Assembly: GCF_905187505.1 (NCBI RefSeq)
Contig: NZ_CAJJIC010000024.1
Location: 1-25,956, forward strand
Source: an uncultured Mailhella sp.
GTDB taxonomy: Bacteria > Desulfobacterota > Desulfovibrionia > Desulfovibrionales > Desulfovibrionaceae
Direction of reading: 5' to 3'
Length of the DNA stretch: 25,956 bases
The notes beneath the pieces were generated by a model. The model was not told the origin of the DNA and did no database searches. It saw only the letters and a program-made list of their open reading frames with translations. This document shows, piece after piece, positions 8,387-16,562 of the stretch. Within the stretch, counting starts at the first letter, position 1. The number at the start of each line of letters is the position of its first letter. Position numbers and translations under genes: made by a program.

Positions 8387-9565
8387 ATGGTTGAAAAAGT
8401 TCTCAAGGGTTCTCCCAAGTACTATCTGTGGCTGATCTTCCTGCTGGCCATCATAGGCTATGCCTTCATCGTCTATGTGTTCCAGCTCATCTACGGCCTT
8501 CAGATGACCGGTCTTACCCGCAACACCTCGTGGGGCTTCTACATCGCCCAGTTCACCTATCTGGTGGGCGTGGCCGCCGCGGCCGTGATGCTGGTGCTCC
8601 CCGCCACCTTCCATCACTATCACCCCTATCACCGCGTGATCGTGTTCGCAGAATTCCTCGCCATCGGCGCGGTCATCATGTGCATGCTCTTCATCGTGGT
8701 CGACATGGGCCAGCCGCAGCGCGTGCTGAACATCATCCTGCATCCCACGCCGAACTCGGTCATGTTCTGGGACGCCACGGTTCTGTGCGGCTATCTGCTG
8801 CTCAACGCCGTCATCGGCTGGACCTCGCTCGAGCATGAAAGCCGTCACGTCGCCGTGCCCCGCTGGGTGAAGGTGCTCGTGGTCATCTCCATCTTCTGGG
8901 CCTTCTCCATCCACACCGTCACGGCCTTCCTGTACGCCGGTCTTCCCGGCCGCCACTACTGGCTGTCCGCCATCATGGCCGCCCGCTTCCTGGCTTCCGC
9001 CTTCTGCGCCGGTCCTTCCATCCTGCTGCTCGCCCTGCTGCTCCTGAAGCGCCTCACCGGCTTCGATCCCGGCAAGGCCGTGGTGAAGTCCCTGTCCATC
9101 ACCATCGCCTACGCCATGGGCCTGAATATGTTCTTCTACGTGCTCGAACTGTTCACCGCCTTCTACAGCGGCATTCCCGGTCATCAGCATCCCATCACCT
9201 TCATCTTCAACGGACATGAAGGACTCGACGTGTGGCTGAACGGCTGGATGTGGGTCGCCGTGGTGTTCGCCTTCGCGAGCATCTTCCTTCTGGCCATTCC
9301 CAAGTTCCGCAACAACATGAAGATCCTGCCCTGGGCGCTCGTCATGCTCGTCATCGCCTCCTGGATCGACAAGGGCCTCGGCCTGCTCATCGGCGGCTTC
9401 GCCCCCACTCCCTATGAGACCTATGAAGTCTACACCCCCACCTTCTGGGAAGTCTCCATCGGCCTCGGCATCTTCGCCGTGGGCGCCCTCGTGGTCACCC
9501 TGCTGTGGAAGATCGCCATTGAAATGAAGCGCGAAGGCGGCGAACCCTTCGAACTCGCCGAATAG
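8387..9565 (+). CDS. dsrP: DsrP, NrfD-family membrane subunit
   Basis: An integral membrane protein of 392 residues in the NrfD/PsrC family with about ten hydrophobic segments. It exchanges electrons between menaquinone and the periplasmic DsrO/DsrJ subunits. A short cytoplasmic N-terminus (MVEKVLKGSPKYY) precedes the first helix, and the conserved WGFY segment follows early. The start at 8387 is preceded by AGGAGG across the end of dsrO. It is the last gene of the operon, with a strong terminator 41 bases after its stop. No haem motif is seen, consistent with this branch of the family. Confidence 0.95.
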   Translation: MVEKVLKGSPKYYLWLIFLLAIIGYAFIVYVFQLIYGLQMTGLTRNTSWGFYIAQFTYLVGVAAAAVMLVLPATFHHYHPYHRVIVFAEFLAIGAVIMCMLFIVVDMGQPQRVLNIILHPTPNSVMFWDATVLCGYLLLNAVIGWTSLEHESRHVAVPRWVKVLVVISIFWAFSIHTVTAFLYAGLPGRHYWLSAIMAARFLASAFCAGPSILLLALLLLKRLTGFDPGKAVVKSLSITIAYAMGLNMFFYVLELFTAFYSGIPGHQHPITFIFNGHEGLDVWLNGWMWVAVVFAFASIFLLAIPKFRNNMKILPWALVMLVIASWIDKGLGLLIGGFAPTPYETYEVYTPTFWEVSIGLGIFAVGALVVTLLWKIAIEMKREGGEPFELAE

Positions 9566-9606
9566 CGGGTCCGCCGGATCTTCCGGCAGCCTCATGCACG
9601 ATCATG

Positions 9607-9638
9607 AAAGCCCGGACGGTTCGCCGTCCGGGCTTTTT
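9607..9638 (+). terminator. Terminator of the dsrMKJOP operon
   Basis: A perfect 13-bp stem (AAAGCCCGGACGG, 9607-9619; complement 9624-9636) with a TTCG loop. The T-run (9634-9638) begins within the A:T base of the stem. This is a very strong intrinsic terminator. The A-tract before the stem means it could also act on minus-strand transcripts. Confidence 0.93.
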
Positions 9639-10058
9639 CGTGAACGGGCATCCCGCGGGTGAAGACCGGCCCCCGAAAACTCCCGCACAAAAAGGGCCTG
9701 CCTTGCACCTTCCGCCCGACGCCCGTGAAGAACGACGCCGCCTATCCTGCACGTCGAGCGCAACCCGATGCGGAAAGGAGGCCTTCGGATCCTGCGCGTT
9801 CCGAAACGCCCCTTGCCTGCTTTCCTTCTCAGTCCGCAAAGCCGCCCTGTCCCAGACACCGCGCGCATTCTCCCCCTCATGCCATCCTGACGTCTTCCCA
9901 GGGGACGGCATGAGCGAAGACGCTCCCCCTGCCGCAGGGCCTCCGCCGAAAAAGCCCCCCCCTCGCCAGCTTCTTGTTACTGTGAAAAACACGGGAACAA
10001 GGCCGCCGCCCCTGCGCCGCAACGCATCCTTTTCCAAAAAGACGAAAAAAAGGCCGCC
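9639..10058. other. Long intergenic region before upp, with a hairpin
   Basis: About 420 bases with no credible gene; the open frames here are proline/arginine-rich and lack family features. One structure stands out. CTTGTT (9973-9978), then CTGTG, loop AAAAA, CACGG and AACAAG (9996-10001) form a 12-bp stem with one mismatch and one G:T pair. It lies upstream of the predicted upp promoter, so it would not be in that mRNA. It may be an operator or part of an unrelated transcript. Confidence 0.4.
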
Positions 10059-10088
10059 TTGACGGGCACGGGGCCCCACGGCTATAAC
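10059..10088 (+). promoter_or_regulatory. Sigma70-like promoter for upp
   Basis: TTGACG (10059-10064) and TATAAC (10083-10088) are separated by 18 bases. Five of six positions in each box match the consensus. Transcription would begin near 10095, giving a leader of about 50 bases before upp. Confidence 0.65.
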
Positions 10089-10145
10089 GTCATCATCATC
10101 TATCTACCCTGCGCATCCGCGCCCCTTCAACAAAGGACTCCTGCC

Positions 10146-10772
10146 ATGCCTTTTCATATCGTCGACCATCCGCTCATCCGCCACAAGCTCGGCCTGCTCC
10201 GCAAGGAAAGCACTTCCACCAGCGAATTCCGCATGCTGGCCAAGGAAGTGGCCCGGCTGCTCACCTATGAGGCCACGAAGAACCTTCCCACGGAAAAGAA
10301 AATGGTCAAGGGCTGGGCAGGCCAGGTGGAAGTGGACTATCTCGCGGGCAAGATGATCACCATCGTGCCCATACTGCGCGCGGGTCTCGGCCTCATGGAC
10401 GGCGTGCTCGACATGGTGCCCGGCGCGAAAATCAGCGTGCTCGGCATGTACCGCAATGAAGAGACGCTGGAACCCGTGGAATACTACAAGAAGCTGGCCC
10501 GCCGCATCGACCAGCGCGTGGCCATCATTCTCGATCCCATGCTGGCCACCGGCGGTTCCCTCATCGCCGCCATCGACGTGCTCAAGAAGGAGGGATGCAG
10601 GCAGATATGCTCCCTCAACCTCGTGGCCGCACCCGAAGGCGTGAAGGCCGTGCTCGACAAGCACCCGGACGTGGAAATCTACGCCGCCGCCCTTGACGAT
10701 CACCTCAACGAAAACGGCTACATCATTCCCGGTCTCGGCGACGCCGGCGACCGCATCTTCGGCACGAAGTAA
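10146..10772 (+). CDS. upp: Uracil phosphoribosyltransferase
   Basis: The pyrimidine salvage enzyme converting uracil and PRPP to UMP (208 residues, the normal length). The PRPP-binding motif DPMLATGGS is present and is followed by a helix, as in the family. The N-terminus (FHIVDHPLIRHKLGLLR) and C-terminus (GYIIPGLGDAGDRIFGT) are typical. The start at 10146 is chosen because AAAGGA lies at 10132-10137, 8 bases upstream. An in-frame ATG at 10059 would add 29 unrelated residues and coincides with the -35 box. It is monocistronic, between its own promoter and terminator. Confidence 0.97.
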   Translation: MPFHIVDHPLIRHKLGLLRKESTSTSEFRMLAKEVARLLTYEATKNLPTEKKMVKGWAGQVEVDYLAGKMITIVPILRAGLGLMDGVLDMVPGAKISVLGMYRNEETLEPVEYYKKLARRIDQRVAIILDPMLATGGSLIAAIDVLKKEGCRQICSLNLVAAPEGVKAVLDKHPDVEIYAAALDDHLNENGYIIPGLGDAGDRIFGTK

Positions 10773-10855
10773 CGCGCCGGACGGAGAGCCGGGGCGGAAC
10801 ATTCCGCGTCCCCTTCTCCCCCGCTTCCCTGCGGAAAACAAAAAATGAGCCGCTC

Positions 10856-10887
10856 AAGCCCGGAAGGTTCCGCCTTCCGGGCTTTTT
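10856..10887 (+). terminator. Terminator of upp
   Basis: A perfect 12-bp stem (AAGCCCGGAAGG, 10856-10867, with its complement at 10873-10884), a five-base loop and a T-run to 10887. It lies 84 bases after the upp stop. Confidence 0.9.
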
Positions 10888-11003
10888 CATGCCTCTCCCA
10901 GGACTGCGCCGCATGAAGCGGCACTCCTCCTGTCGTTTCTGCTGCACCGCACACGCCCGCGACGCAGCCGGAAGAGGGCCCCTTCCTCTCGCACGAAGCA
11001 CGG

Positions 11004-11032
11004 TTGACGCCTCCGATTCCGGCAATTACAAA
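11004..11032 (+). promoter_or_regulatory. Probable sigma70 promoter for the GT9 gene
   Basis: TTGACG (11004-11009) and TACAAA (11027-11032) lie 17 bases apart. The -10 box is weak (four of six matches). The rest of the 10773-11148 interval holds the upp terminator and nothing else I can identify. Confidence 0.45.
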
Positions 11033-11148
11033 GAAAGACACCGCTTCCCGCCCCGTCCGGGGCAGAATCTCCTTTACGCGTCACGCAGAAAGTTCCCGCC
11101 GACCGCCTTCATGCGTCGACGGAAGTCAAACTTCACAGGCAGGTCAAC

Positions 11149-12177
11149 ATGGCACGCTACTCTTCCAGAATAAGCAACAAGCACATGGTGGCCGTGCGCT
11201 TCAGCTCCATGGGCGACGTGGTGCTCACCACGGGCGTTCTTCTCGACTGGCACGAAAAGCACGGAACCATGTTCACCGTCATCACCAAAGAAGCCTTCGA
11301 GCCGATATTCTACCACAATCCCGCCGTGCTCAACGTCATCGGCTTCGACGAAAACGACCTGCACGGTCAGACGCAGGCCATGAACTTCCGCGGCCTCATG
11401 GAAAAATACCGCGACTCGCCCCTGCTCGACCTGCACCGCAATCTTCGTTCCGCCATGCTGGCGCGCATCTGGCGCGACGCCATCATCTGCTACAACAAGA
11501 TGTCGCTGGCCCGCCGCATCTTCCTGTGGAGCAAGGGGCGCTTCTTCGGGGAGGAACTGCGCCGCTACAACGTTCCGCAGCGCTACGCCACGGGCCTCTA
11601 CGACAAGAAGGACGTACCTTCCGCCGGTCAGCTCAGGCCCCGCATCTTTCTCACGCAGGACGAAAAGATACGCGCCGGGGAACTTCTCGCCCCTCTTCAC
11701 GCTGAAGGCGAGCCGCTCGTGGCGCTGCACCCCTTTGCCACGCACGAGGCCAAAAGCTGGCCCATGGACGTATGGCTGCGCTTTGCCGCCATGCTCAGCG
11801 AGGCGGGCATAGGCTATTTCTGGGTAGGCCAGGGCGAAGGTCTTCCCGAAGAAGAGGAATCACGCAGCTTCGTCAACAAAACGGCGCTGCGCGAGCTGTG
11901 CGCCCTCATCGCCGCCGCCGACGTGCTCGTCACCGGAGATTCCGGTCCCATGCACGTCGCCACTGCCGTGGACACGCCGGCCCTTGCCATGTTCGGCCCC
12001 ACATGCCGGGAATGGGGCTTCTTCCCCTCCGGGGAGAAGGATCGCGTGGTGCAGCTTTCCATGCCCTGCCGTCCCTGCTCGCTGCACGGCTCGGGCTCCT
12101 GCCCTGAAGGCAACGCCTGCATCATGGGCATCACACCCGAAAGAATGCTCGAAGAACTGAAAGACATGCTTGCGTAG
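11149..12177 (+). CDS. Glycosyltransferase family 9 (heptosyltransferase-like)
   Basis: A 342-residue soluble GT-B enzyme of the ADP-heptose:LPS heptosyltransferase family (GT9), probably acting in lipopolysaccharide core synthesis at the inner face of the cytoplasmic membrane. The N-terminal domain starts with the family phosphate-binding turn (VAVRFSSMGDVVLTTG). The C-terminal domain has the nucleotide-sugar motif TGDSGPMHVATAVDTP, then AMFGPT. A cysteine-rich stretch near the C-terminus (PCRPCSLHGSGSC) is common in this family. The ATG at 11149 has a weak AGG-type ribosome binding site. The acceptor and sugar cannot be decided from sequence, so waaC/waaF/waaQ symbols are not used. It stands alone between upp and the hydrogenase operon. 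Confidence 0.9.
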   Translation: MARYSSRISNKHMVAVRFSSMGDVVLTTGVLLDWHEKHGTMFTVITKEAFEPIFYHNPAVLNVIGFDENDLHGQTQAMNFRGLMEKYRDSPLLDLHRNLRSAMLARIWRDAIICYNKMSLARRIFLWSKGRFFGEELRRYNVPQRYATGLYDKKDVPSAGQLRPRIFLTQDEKIRAGELLAPLHAEGEPLVALHPFATHEAKSWPMDVWLRFAAMLSEAGIGYFWVGQGEGLPEEEESRSFVNKTALRELCALIAAADVLVTGDSGPMHVATAVDTPALAMFGPTCREWGFFPSGEKDRVVQLSMPCRPCSLHGSGSCPEGNACIMGITPERMLEELKDMLA

Positions 12178-12203
12178 ACCGAACAAGGCCTCAAGGAAAA
12201 AGA

Positions 12204-12242
12204 CTGTCATCTCCCGCACTTGCCGACCATGTCGGATGACAG
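12204..12242 (+). repeat. Nested hairpin between the GT9 gene and hynB
   Basis: CTGTCATC (12204-12211) pairs with GATGACAG (12235-12242), and inside it CCGAC (12223-12227) pairs with GTCGG (12231-12235), sharing one base. No T-run follows directly; the first is a five-T run starting at 12257. It could end the GT9 transcript or be a regulatory element of the hydrogenase operon. Confidence 0.45.
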
Positions 12243-12294
12243 GCGGAACCATGTGATTTTTATATCATTTCTTCGATAAAAAGATTCTCTTCGG

Positions 12295-12323
12295 TTGACC
12301 TGCCCCGCCTCTGATGCTAAAGT
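12295..12323 (+). promoter_or_regulatory. Sigma70-like promoter of hynBA
   Basis: TTGACC (12295-12300) and TAAAGT (12318-12323) are separated by exactly 17 bases. A second -10-like TATAAA is at 12328-12333 but has no matching -35. The leader to hynB would be about 130 bases, long enough for post-transcriptional control. Confidence 0.5.
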
Positions 12324-12459
12324 GGGGTATAAAGTAATATCAGAAGAAGCTCATGCGTCAGCGCATGACTTGTTCTTTTATCGGCAAAAGCCGCGACCTT
12401 CCCGCCCGCCATGGAAGCCTTCGCGGAAAAGTCCTGTCTATCAGCGCCAGGAGGGCCTT

Positions 12460-13410
12460 ATGCAAATCTCCATTGGTCTGGGGAAAGAAGGCGCGGAAGA
12501 ACGCCTTGAAAAACGGGGCGTATCGCGCCGCGACTTTCTGAAATTCTGTTCCACTGTGGCTGTGGCCATGGGCATGGGGCCCGCGTTTGCTCCCGCCATG
12601 GCCAAGGCTCTCACGTCCGCCTCGCGTCCCGCCGTCATCTATCTGCACGATGCGGAATGCACGGGCTGCACGGAAGCGCTCCTGCGCGCCAGCAAGCCCT
12701 TCATCGACGAGCTCATTCTCGACACCATTTCCCTCGACTATCAGGAAACCATCATGGCTGCCGCCGGTGAGGCCGCGGAAGACGCCCTTCATCAGGCCAT
12801 GAAGAATCCCAACGGATACGTGTGCGTCGTGGAAGGCGCCATCCCCACCGCCATGGACGGTCTGTACGGCACCATCGGCGGCCGTACCATGTACGCCATC
12901 AACAAGGAAGTGCTGCCCGGCGCAAAGGCCGTCATTTCCTACGGCACCTGCGCCTGCTTCGGCGGCATTCCTTCGGCCGCTCCCAACCCTTCCGGCTGCA
13001 AGGGCGTGAACGACTGCTTCGCAGACCTCGGCATCAAGGCCATCAACGTTCCCGGCTGCCCGCCGAACCCGCTGAACCTCATCGGCACCATTGCCGCCGT
13101 GCTCTCCGGCGTGAAGCTGGATCTCGACAAGCTGAATCGTCCTCTGGCCTTCTACGGCCATACGGTGCACGAACTGTGCGAACGCCTTCCCCACTTTGAA
13201 GCCGGCGAATTCGCTCCCTCCTTCGATTCCGAGGAAGCCCGCAAGGGCTGGTGCCTCTACAAGCTCGGCTGCAAGGGACCGGTGACCTACAACAACTGCC
13301 CCAAGGCCCTGTTCAACGACGTGAACTGGCCCGTGGCCGCCGGACATCCCTGCATCGGCTGTTCCGAACCGAACTTCTGGGACAAGCTGACCCCCTTCTA
13401 TGAAAACTAG
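12460..13410 (+). CDS. hynB: Periplasmic [NiFe] hydrogenase small subunit
   Basis: The electron-transfer subunit (316 residues) of the group 1 periplasmic uptake hydrogenase of Desulfovibrio. The twin-arginine signal SRRDFLK (22-28) is followed by a hydrophobic stretch and cleavage near ALTSA. The proximal cluster uses C67 and C70 (ECTGC), the Cys in GTCACFGG and the Cys in GCPPNP. The distal cluster uses the His in HTVHELC, that Cys, and the cysteines in GWCLYKLGCKGP. The medial cluster region reads NNCPKALFN and HPCIGCSEPNFW, with Pro at the position that gives a [3Fe-4S] cluster. The start is fixed by AGGAGG at 12449-12454, 5 bases before the ATG. An upstream in-frame start at 12295 overlaps the -35 box. 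Mature protein and HynA are exported together by Tat. Confidence 0.97.
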   Translation: MQISIGLGKEGAEERLEKRGVSRRDFLKFCSTVAVAMGMGPAFAPAMAKALTSASRPAVIYLHDAECTGCTEALLRASKPFIDELILDTISLDYQETIMAAAGEAAEDALHQAMKNPNGYVCVVEGAIPTAMDGLYGTIGGRTMYAINKEVLPGAKAVISYGTCACFGGIPSAAPNPSGCKGVNDCFADLGIKAINVPGCPPNPLNLIGTIAAVLSGVKLDLDKLNRPLAFYGHTVHELCERLPHFEAGEFAPSFDSEEARKGWCLYKLGCKGPVTYNNCPKALFNDVNWPVAAGHPCIGCSEPNFWDKLTPFYEN

Positions 13411-13424
13411 CGAGTAATGCCACC

Positions 13425-15104
13425 ATGAGCGAAGCAAAAACCACTCCCCAGAGTTCCTATACCGGGCCCATCGTGGTGGACCCGCTCACCCGCATCGAGG
13501 GCCATCTCCGCATCGAGGTGGAAGTCGAAAACGGCAGGGTCAAGGACGCGCGAAGCTGCTCCACGCTGTTCCGCGGTCTGGAAACCATATTGAAGGGCCG
13601 CGATCCCCGCGACGCCCAGTTCTTCACCGGCCGCACCTGCGGCGTGTGCACCTACACCCACTCTCTGGCGTCCACCCGTGCGCTGGAAGACGCCATGCAG
13701 ATTGAAATCCCCGTGAACGCCACGCTGATCCGCAATCTGGTGCTGGGCATGCAGAACCTGCACGACCACGTGGTGCACTTCTATCACCTTCACGCCCTCG
13801 ACTTCGTGGACGTTGCCGCGGCGCTTCAGGCCGATCCGGCCAAGGCCGCCAAGCTGAACGCCTCCATCTCGCCCCGTCCCACGAGCGAAGACGAACTGCG
13901 CGCCGTGCAGGCCAAGGTGAAGGCCCTTGTGGAAAGCGGTCAGCTCGGCCCCTTCACCAATGCCTACTTCCTCGGCGGGCATCCTTCCTACTACCTGGAT
14001 CCCGAAGCCAACCTCGTGGCCACGGCCCACTATCTGGAAGCCCTGCGCGTTCAGGTGGAAATCGCCCGTGCCACGGCCGTGTTCGGTGCCAAGAACCCCC
14101 ATCCGCAGTTCCTCATCGCAGGCGGCGTCACCTGCTACAACGCCCTGCGTCCCGACACCATCGCCCAGTTCAAGGCACTCTATCAGAAGGCCCGCGCCTT
14201 CGTGGAGCAGGTGTACATTCCCGACCTGCTGCTCGTGGCAGGAGCCTACAAGGACTGGGCCTCCATCGGCGGCGGCGTTTCCGACTACATGGACTTCGGC
14301 GAATTCCCGGGCAAGGAACGCGATCTGACCACCCGCTGGCTCAAGCCCGGCGTCATCTACAACCGCGATCTCAGCACCGTGCTGCCCTTCGATCCCTCAA
14401 AGATTTCCGAGCACGTCCGCCACAGCTGGTTTGAAGGCGACGAGGCCCGCGCCCCCTATCAGGGCGTGACCGATCCGCGCTTCACCAGACTGGGCGACAC
14501 CGACCGCTACTCCTGGATGAAGGCCCCGCGCTACGACGGCCATGCCGTGGAAACCGGTCCTCTCGCCCAGATGCTCATTTCCTACGCCCAGGGCGACAAG
14601 CTCGTGACCTCCACCGTGAACACGGTGCTGAAGGCCCTGAACGTTGGTCCCGAAGCGCTGTTCTCCACCCTCGGCCGCACCGCCGCCCGCGGCGTGGAAG
14701 CCGTGGTCGTCGCGAACGGCATCGGCGAATGGCTCCAGCAGCTTGAAGACAACATTGCTAAGGGCGACAACAAGATCTGCATCAACACCGAAGTGCCCAA
14801 GAATGCCGAAGGCGTGGGCTTCGTTCACGCGCCCCGCGGCGGCCTGTCGCACTGGCTGGTCATCGAAAACGGCAAGATCGCCAACTTCCAGCTCGTGGTG
14901 CCCTCCACCTGGAACCTCGGTCCGCGCTGCGCCGAAGGCAAGCTCTCCGCCGTGGAAGCGGCTCTCGTGGGCACGCCCGTGGCCGATCCCAAGCGCCCCG
15001 TGGAAATCCTGCGTACCGTGCACTCCTTCGACCCGTGCATCGCCTGCGGCGTGCACGTCATCGACGGCCGCACCAATCAGGGCTATAACTTCAAGGTCCT
15101 GTAA
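13425..15104 (+). CDS. hynA: Periplasmic [NiFe] hydrogenase large subunit
   Basis: The catalytic subunit (559 residues) that splits H2 at a Ni-Fe(CN)2CO site. The N-terminal ligand motif RTCGVCTYTH and the C-terminal motif DPCIACGVH supply the four active-site cysteines. Both motifs are intact, and no selenocysteine codon is present. The last 15 residues after the His are the peptide removed by the maturation protease, so the mature form is about 544 residues. No signal peptide is present, as expected for a partner carried by the HynB Tat signal. It starts 14 bases after the hynB stop with only a weak ribosome binding site, suggesting coupled translation. A strong terminator follows 16 bases after the stop. 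Confidence 0.97.
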   Translation: MSEAKTTPQSSYTGPIVVDPLTRIEGHLRIEVEVENGRVKDARSCSTLFRGLETILKGRDPRDAQFFTGRTCGVCTYTHSLASTRALEDAMQIEIPVNATLIRNLVLGMQNLHDHVVHFYHLHALDFVDVAAALQADPAKAAKLNASISPRPTSEDELRAVQAKVKALVESGQLGPFTNAYFLGGHPSYYLDPEANLVATAHYLEALRVQVEIARATAVFGAKNPHPQFLIAGGVTCYNALRPDTIAQFKALYQKARAFVEQVYIPDLLLVAGAYKDWASIGGGVSDYMDFGEFPGKERDLTTRWLKPGVIYNRDLSTVLPFDPSKISEHVRHSWFEGDEARAPYQGVTDPRFTRLGDTDRYSWMKAPRYDGHAVETGPLAQMLISYAQGDKLVTSTVNTVLKALNVGPEALFSTLGRTAARGVEAVVVANGIGEWLQQLEDNIAKGDNKICINTEVPKNAEGVGFVHAPRGGLSHWLVIENGKIANFQLVVPSTWNLGPRCAEGKLSAVEAALVGTPVADPKRPVEILRTVHSFDPCIACGVHVIDGRTNQGYNFKVL

Positions 15105-15120
15105 CGCACGCTGAAGCGAA

Positions 15121-15151
15121 GGGGGAGGATGCTTCATCCTCCCCCTTTTTT
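15121..15151 (+). terminator. Strong terminator after hynA
   Basis: A perfect 11-bp stem (15121-15131 with 15135-15145), CTT loop and six T's (15146-15151). It lies between hynA and the maturation protease gene, so protease expression must depend on read-through or a separate promoter. Confidence 0.94.
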
Positions 15152-15482
15152 CATGGCCCGACCTCCGGCGAACTGTCGGAATGTCGGCGCATCGATGAAA
15201 AGCGCGCTTCGCGAAACGCTTCCATGCGCGTTTTCAGAACCCCTCCCGCGGATTCTCCCCCTCAAAAAAACGGAACGCCTCCGAAGCGCTTCGTCCCGCG
15301 GCACGGGCGGACGCCCCTTCGGCAAAACGACGCGTACCTCCGCCCATGAACGCCTTGCCCCGCTCTTCCCTCTCGTGAAGACACAAGGCCGAGGGCTTCA
15401 CAACTTTTCCGGCAGTCGCCTTCGGACGACGCCTTGTTCACGCAGAAGCGCCCGCTGCGCTTTTGCCCCTTCCGAGAGCATT
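15152..15482. other. Gap between hynA terminator and protease gene
   Basis: 331 bases with no supported gene; frames crossing it look random and lack a ribosome binding site. It should contain the promoter for the protease gene, but I cannot point to a convincing pair of boxes. Confidence 0.4.
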
Positions 15483-15962
15483 ATGGAACGCATTCTCATT
15501 CTCGGCGTAGGCAACATTCTCTTCACTGATGAAGGCATAGGCGTGCGCACCCTCGAATGGCTGCAGCAGCACTATGTCTTTCCCGAAAACGTCACGCTTG
15601 TGGACGGCGGCACGCTGGGCATGGGACTCATGGACGCGCTTTTGCAGTGCGACCGCGTCTATGTGCTCGACGCCGTGCTCGGCGGCGACGCTCCGGGCAG
15701 CATCTACCGGCTCACGGACGAAGACCTCAGAAAAAGCATGAGCTTCCGCGACTCGCTGCATCAGACCGATCTTGTGGACACGCTCATTTACTGCGACATT
15801 CTCGGCCACCGGCCGAAAGGCGTGGTCTTCGGCATGGAGCCTGCCGACTACAACACCATGGAACTCGGCCTCTCGCCCGTGTGTCGAAAATCCGTGCCCG
15901 AGCTCGCGCAGAGACTCGTGGACGAACTGAAGGACCTGGGCATGAACATAGCCGAACGCTGA
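15483..15962 (+). CDS. hynC: [NiFe] hydrogenase maturation protease
   Basis: A cytoplasmic endopeptidase (159 residues) of the HyaD/HybD/HycI family that removes the C-terminal peptide of the large subunit after Ni insertion, here presumably from HynA. The N-terminal GVGNILFTDEGIG is diagnostic. The nickel-sensing ligands E17, D63 (LDAV) and H93 (SLH) are all present at family spacing. The start ATG at 15483 begins the conserved ILILGVGN segment directly; the ribosome binding site is weak (GAGAG). It is separated from hynA by 378 bases and a terminator, unusual for a gene that is often immediately downstream. The symbol follows usage for some Desulfovibrio operons, and other names (hynD) are in use. 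Confidence 0.92.
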   Translation: MERILILGVGNILFTDEGIGVRTLEWLQQHYVFPENVTLVDGGTLGMGLMDALLQCDRVYVLDAVLGGDAPGSIYRLTDEDLRKSMSFRDSLHQTDLVDTLIYCDILGHRPKGVVFGMEPADYNTMELGLSPVCRKSVPELAQRLVDELKDLGMNIAER

Positions 15963-15990
15963 TCCCCGTTCTCCGTCCGACGACTTTTCC

Positions 15991-16027
15991 GGCCGCGTTC
16001 TGCCTTCATGGGCAAACGCGGCCTTTT
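15991..16027 (+). terminator. Terminator of the maturation protease gene
   Basis: GGCCGCGTT (15991-15999), a one-base bulge, then TGCC pairing with GGCA, closed by AACGCGGCC (16015-16023). Six T's follow (16023-16028). This is a strong intrinsic terminator on the plus strand. Confidence 0.88.
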
Positions 16028-16029
16028 TT

Positions 16030-16370
16030 CATCCCCTTTCCCCCAAAACCGGCTCCTGGCTCTTTCGCAAAAGCCGCTTCCGACATCCATCACCCGAAGA
16101 CGCGACAAAGCCCGAAGCGTTTCCCAGGCTGCGGCTCTCGAACCGAAGCGCCATGCCCGGACTTCCGCCGCTCTCCCCCGTGAACGCTCCGCATGGGCCG
16201 TCTTCTCGTCCATCCTTCCGAAACAAGACAAGATTCCGGCGAACAACGCCTCTCTCCGCCCTTCTCTTCTCCGTTTTCAGAAATCCTATGCATTGACTCA
16301 GAATTCAACATTCCACGGCTCAAAAGGCCGCTGAACGTAAAAAACGTTCTGAAAGGACACGCACGCCCTC
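16030..16370. other. Convergent intergenic region hynC / comEC
   Basis: About 340 bases between two converging genes. A small inverted repeat GAACGT (16333-16338), AAAAA, ACGTTC (16344-16349) is visible 22 bases beyond the restored comEC stop. It lacks the usual T-run for minus-strand termination. I see no gene. Confidence 0.35.
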
Positions 16371-16562
16371 TCAGCGTTCCGGCAGATGCATGACGGCATT
16401 GGGCCCGGTCCATGTGACGGTCATGCCTCCGAGCATGGTGGTGCTGTAAAGAGGGATGCCCCGTCGCCCCATTTCCTCCCGCACCTTCCGACTGGGAAAT
16501 CCGTAATGGTTGTATGACGCCGCCGAAGCGAGCACCGCCGCAGGCGACACCGCATCATAAAT
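16371..16562 (-). pseudogene. comEC: Displaced C-terminal end of comEC (-1 frame)
   Basis: Reading resumes as YDAVSPAAVLASAASYNHYG, then FPSRKVREEMGRRGIPLYS, and stops at 16371-16373. This is the expected end of a ComEC metallo-beta-lactamase-like domain (the SxNxYG and GIxxYxT signatures). It fits a one-base loss in the AAA run at 16559-16561 on the plus strand. The junction is not a good slippery heptamer, so programmed frameshifting is unlikely. Confidence 0.85.

Noticed and set aside
7343..9595. 750-codon open frame on the minus strand opposite dsrO and dsrP
   Set aside because: Antisense shadow of conserved genes; no recognisable domain and Gly/Glu/His-biased composition.
9495..10079. 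Long open frames on both strands across the dsrP-upp gap
   Set aside because: Compositionally Pro/Arg-rich with no family motif or ribosome binding site. They overlap the dsr terminator, and one runs back into dsrP.
12328..12333. TATAAA as the hynBA -10 box
   Set aside because: The only good -35 (12295) is 27 bases away; TAAAGT at 12318 has the correct 17-base spacing.
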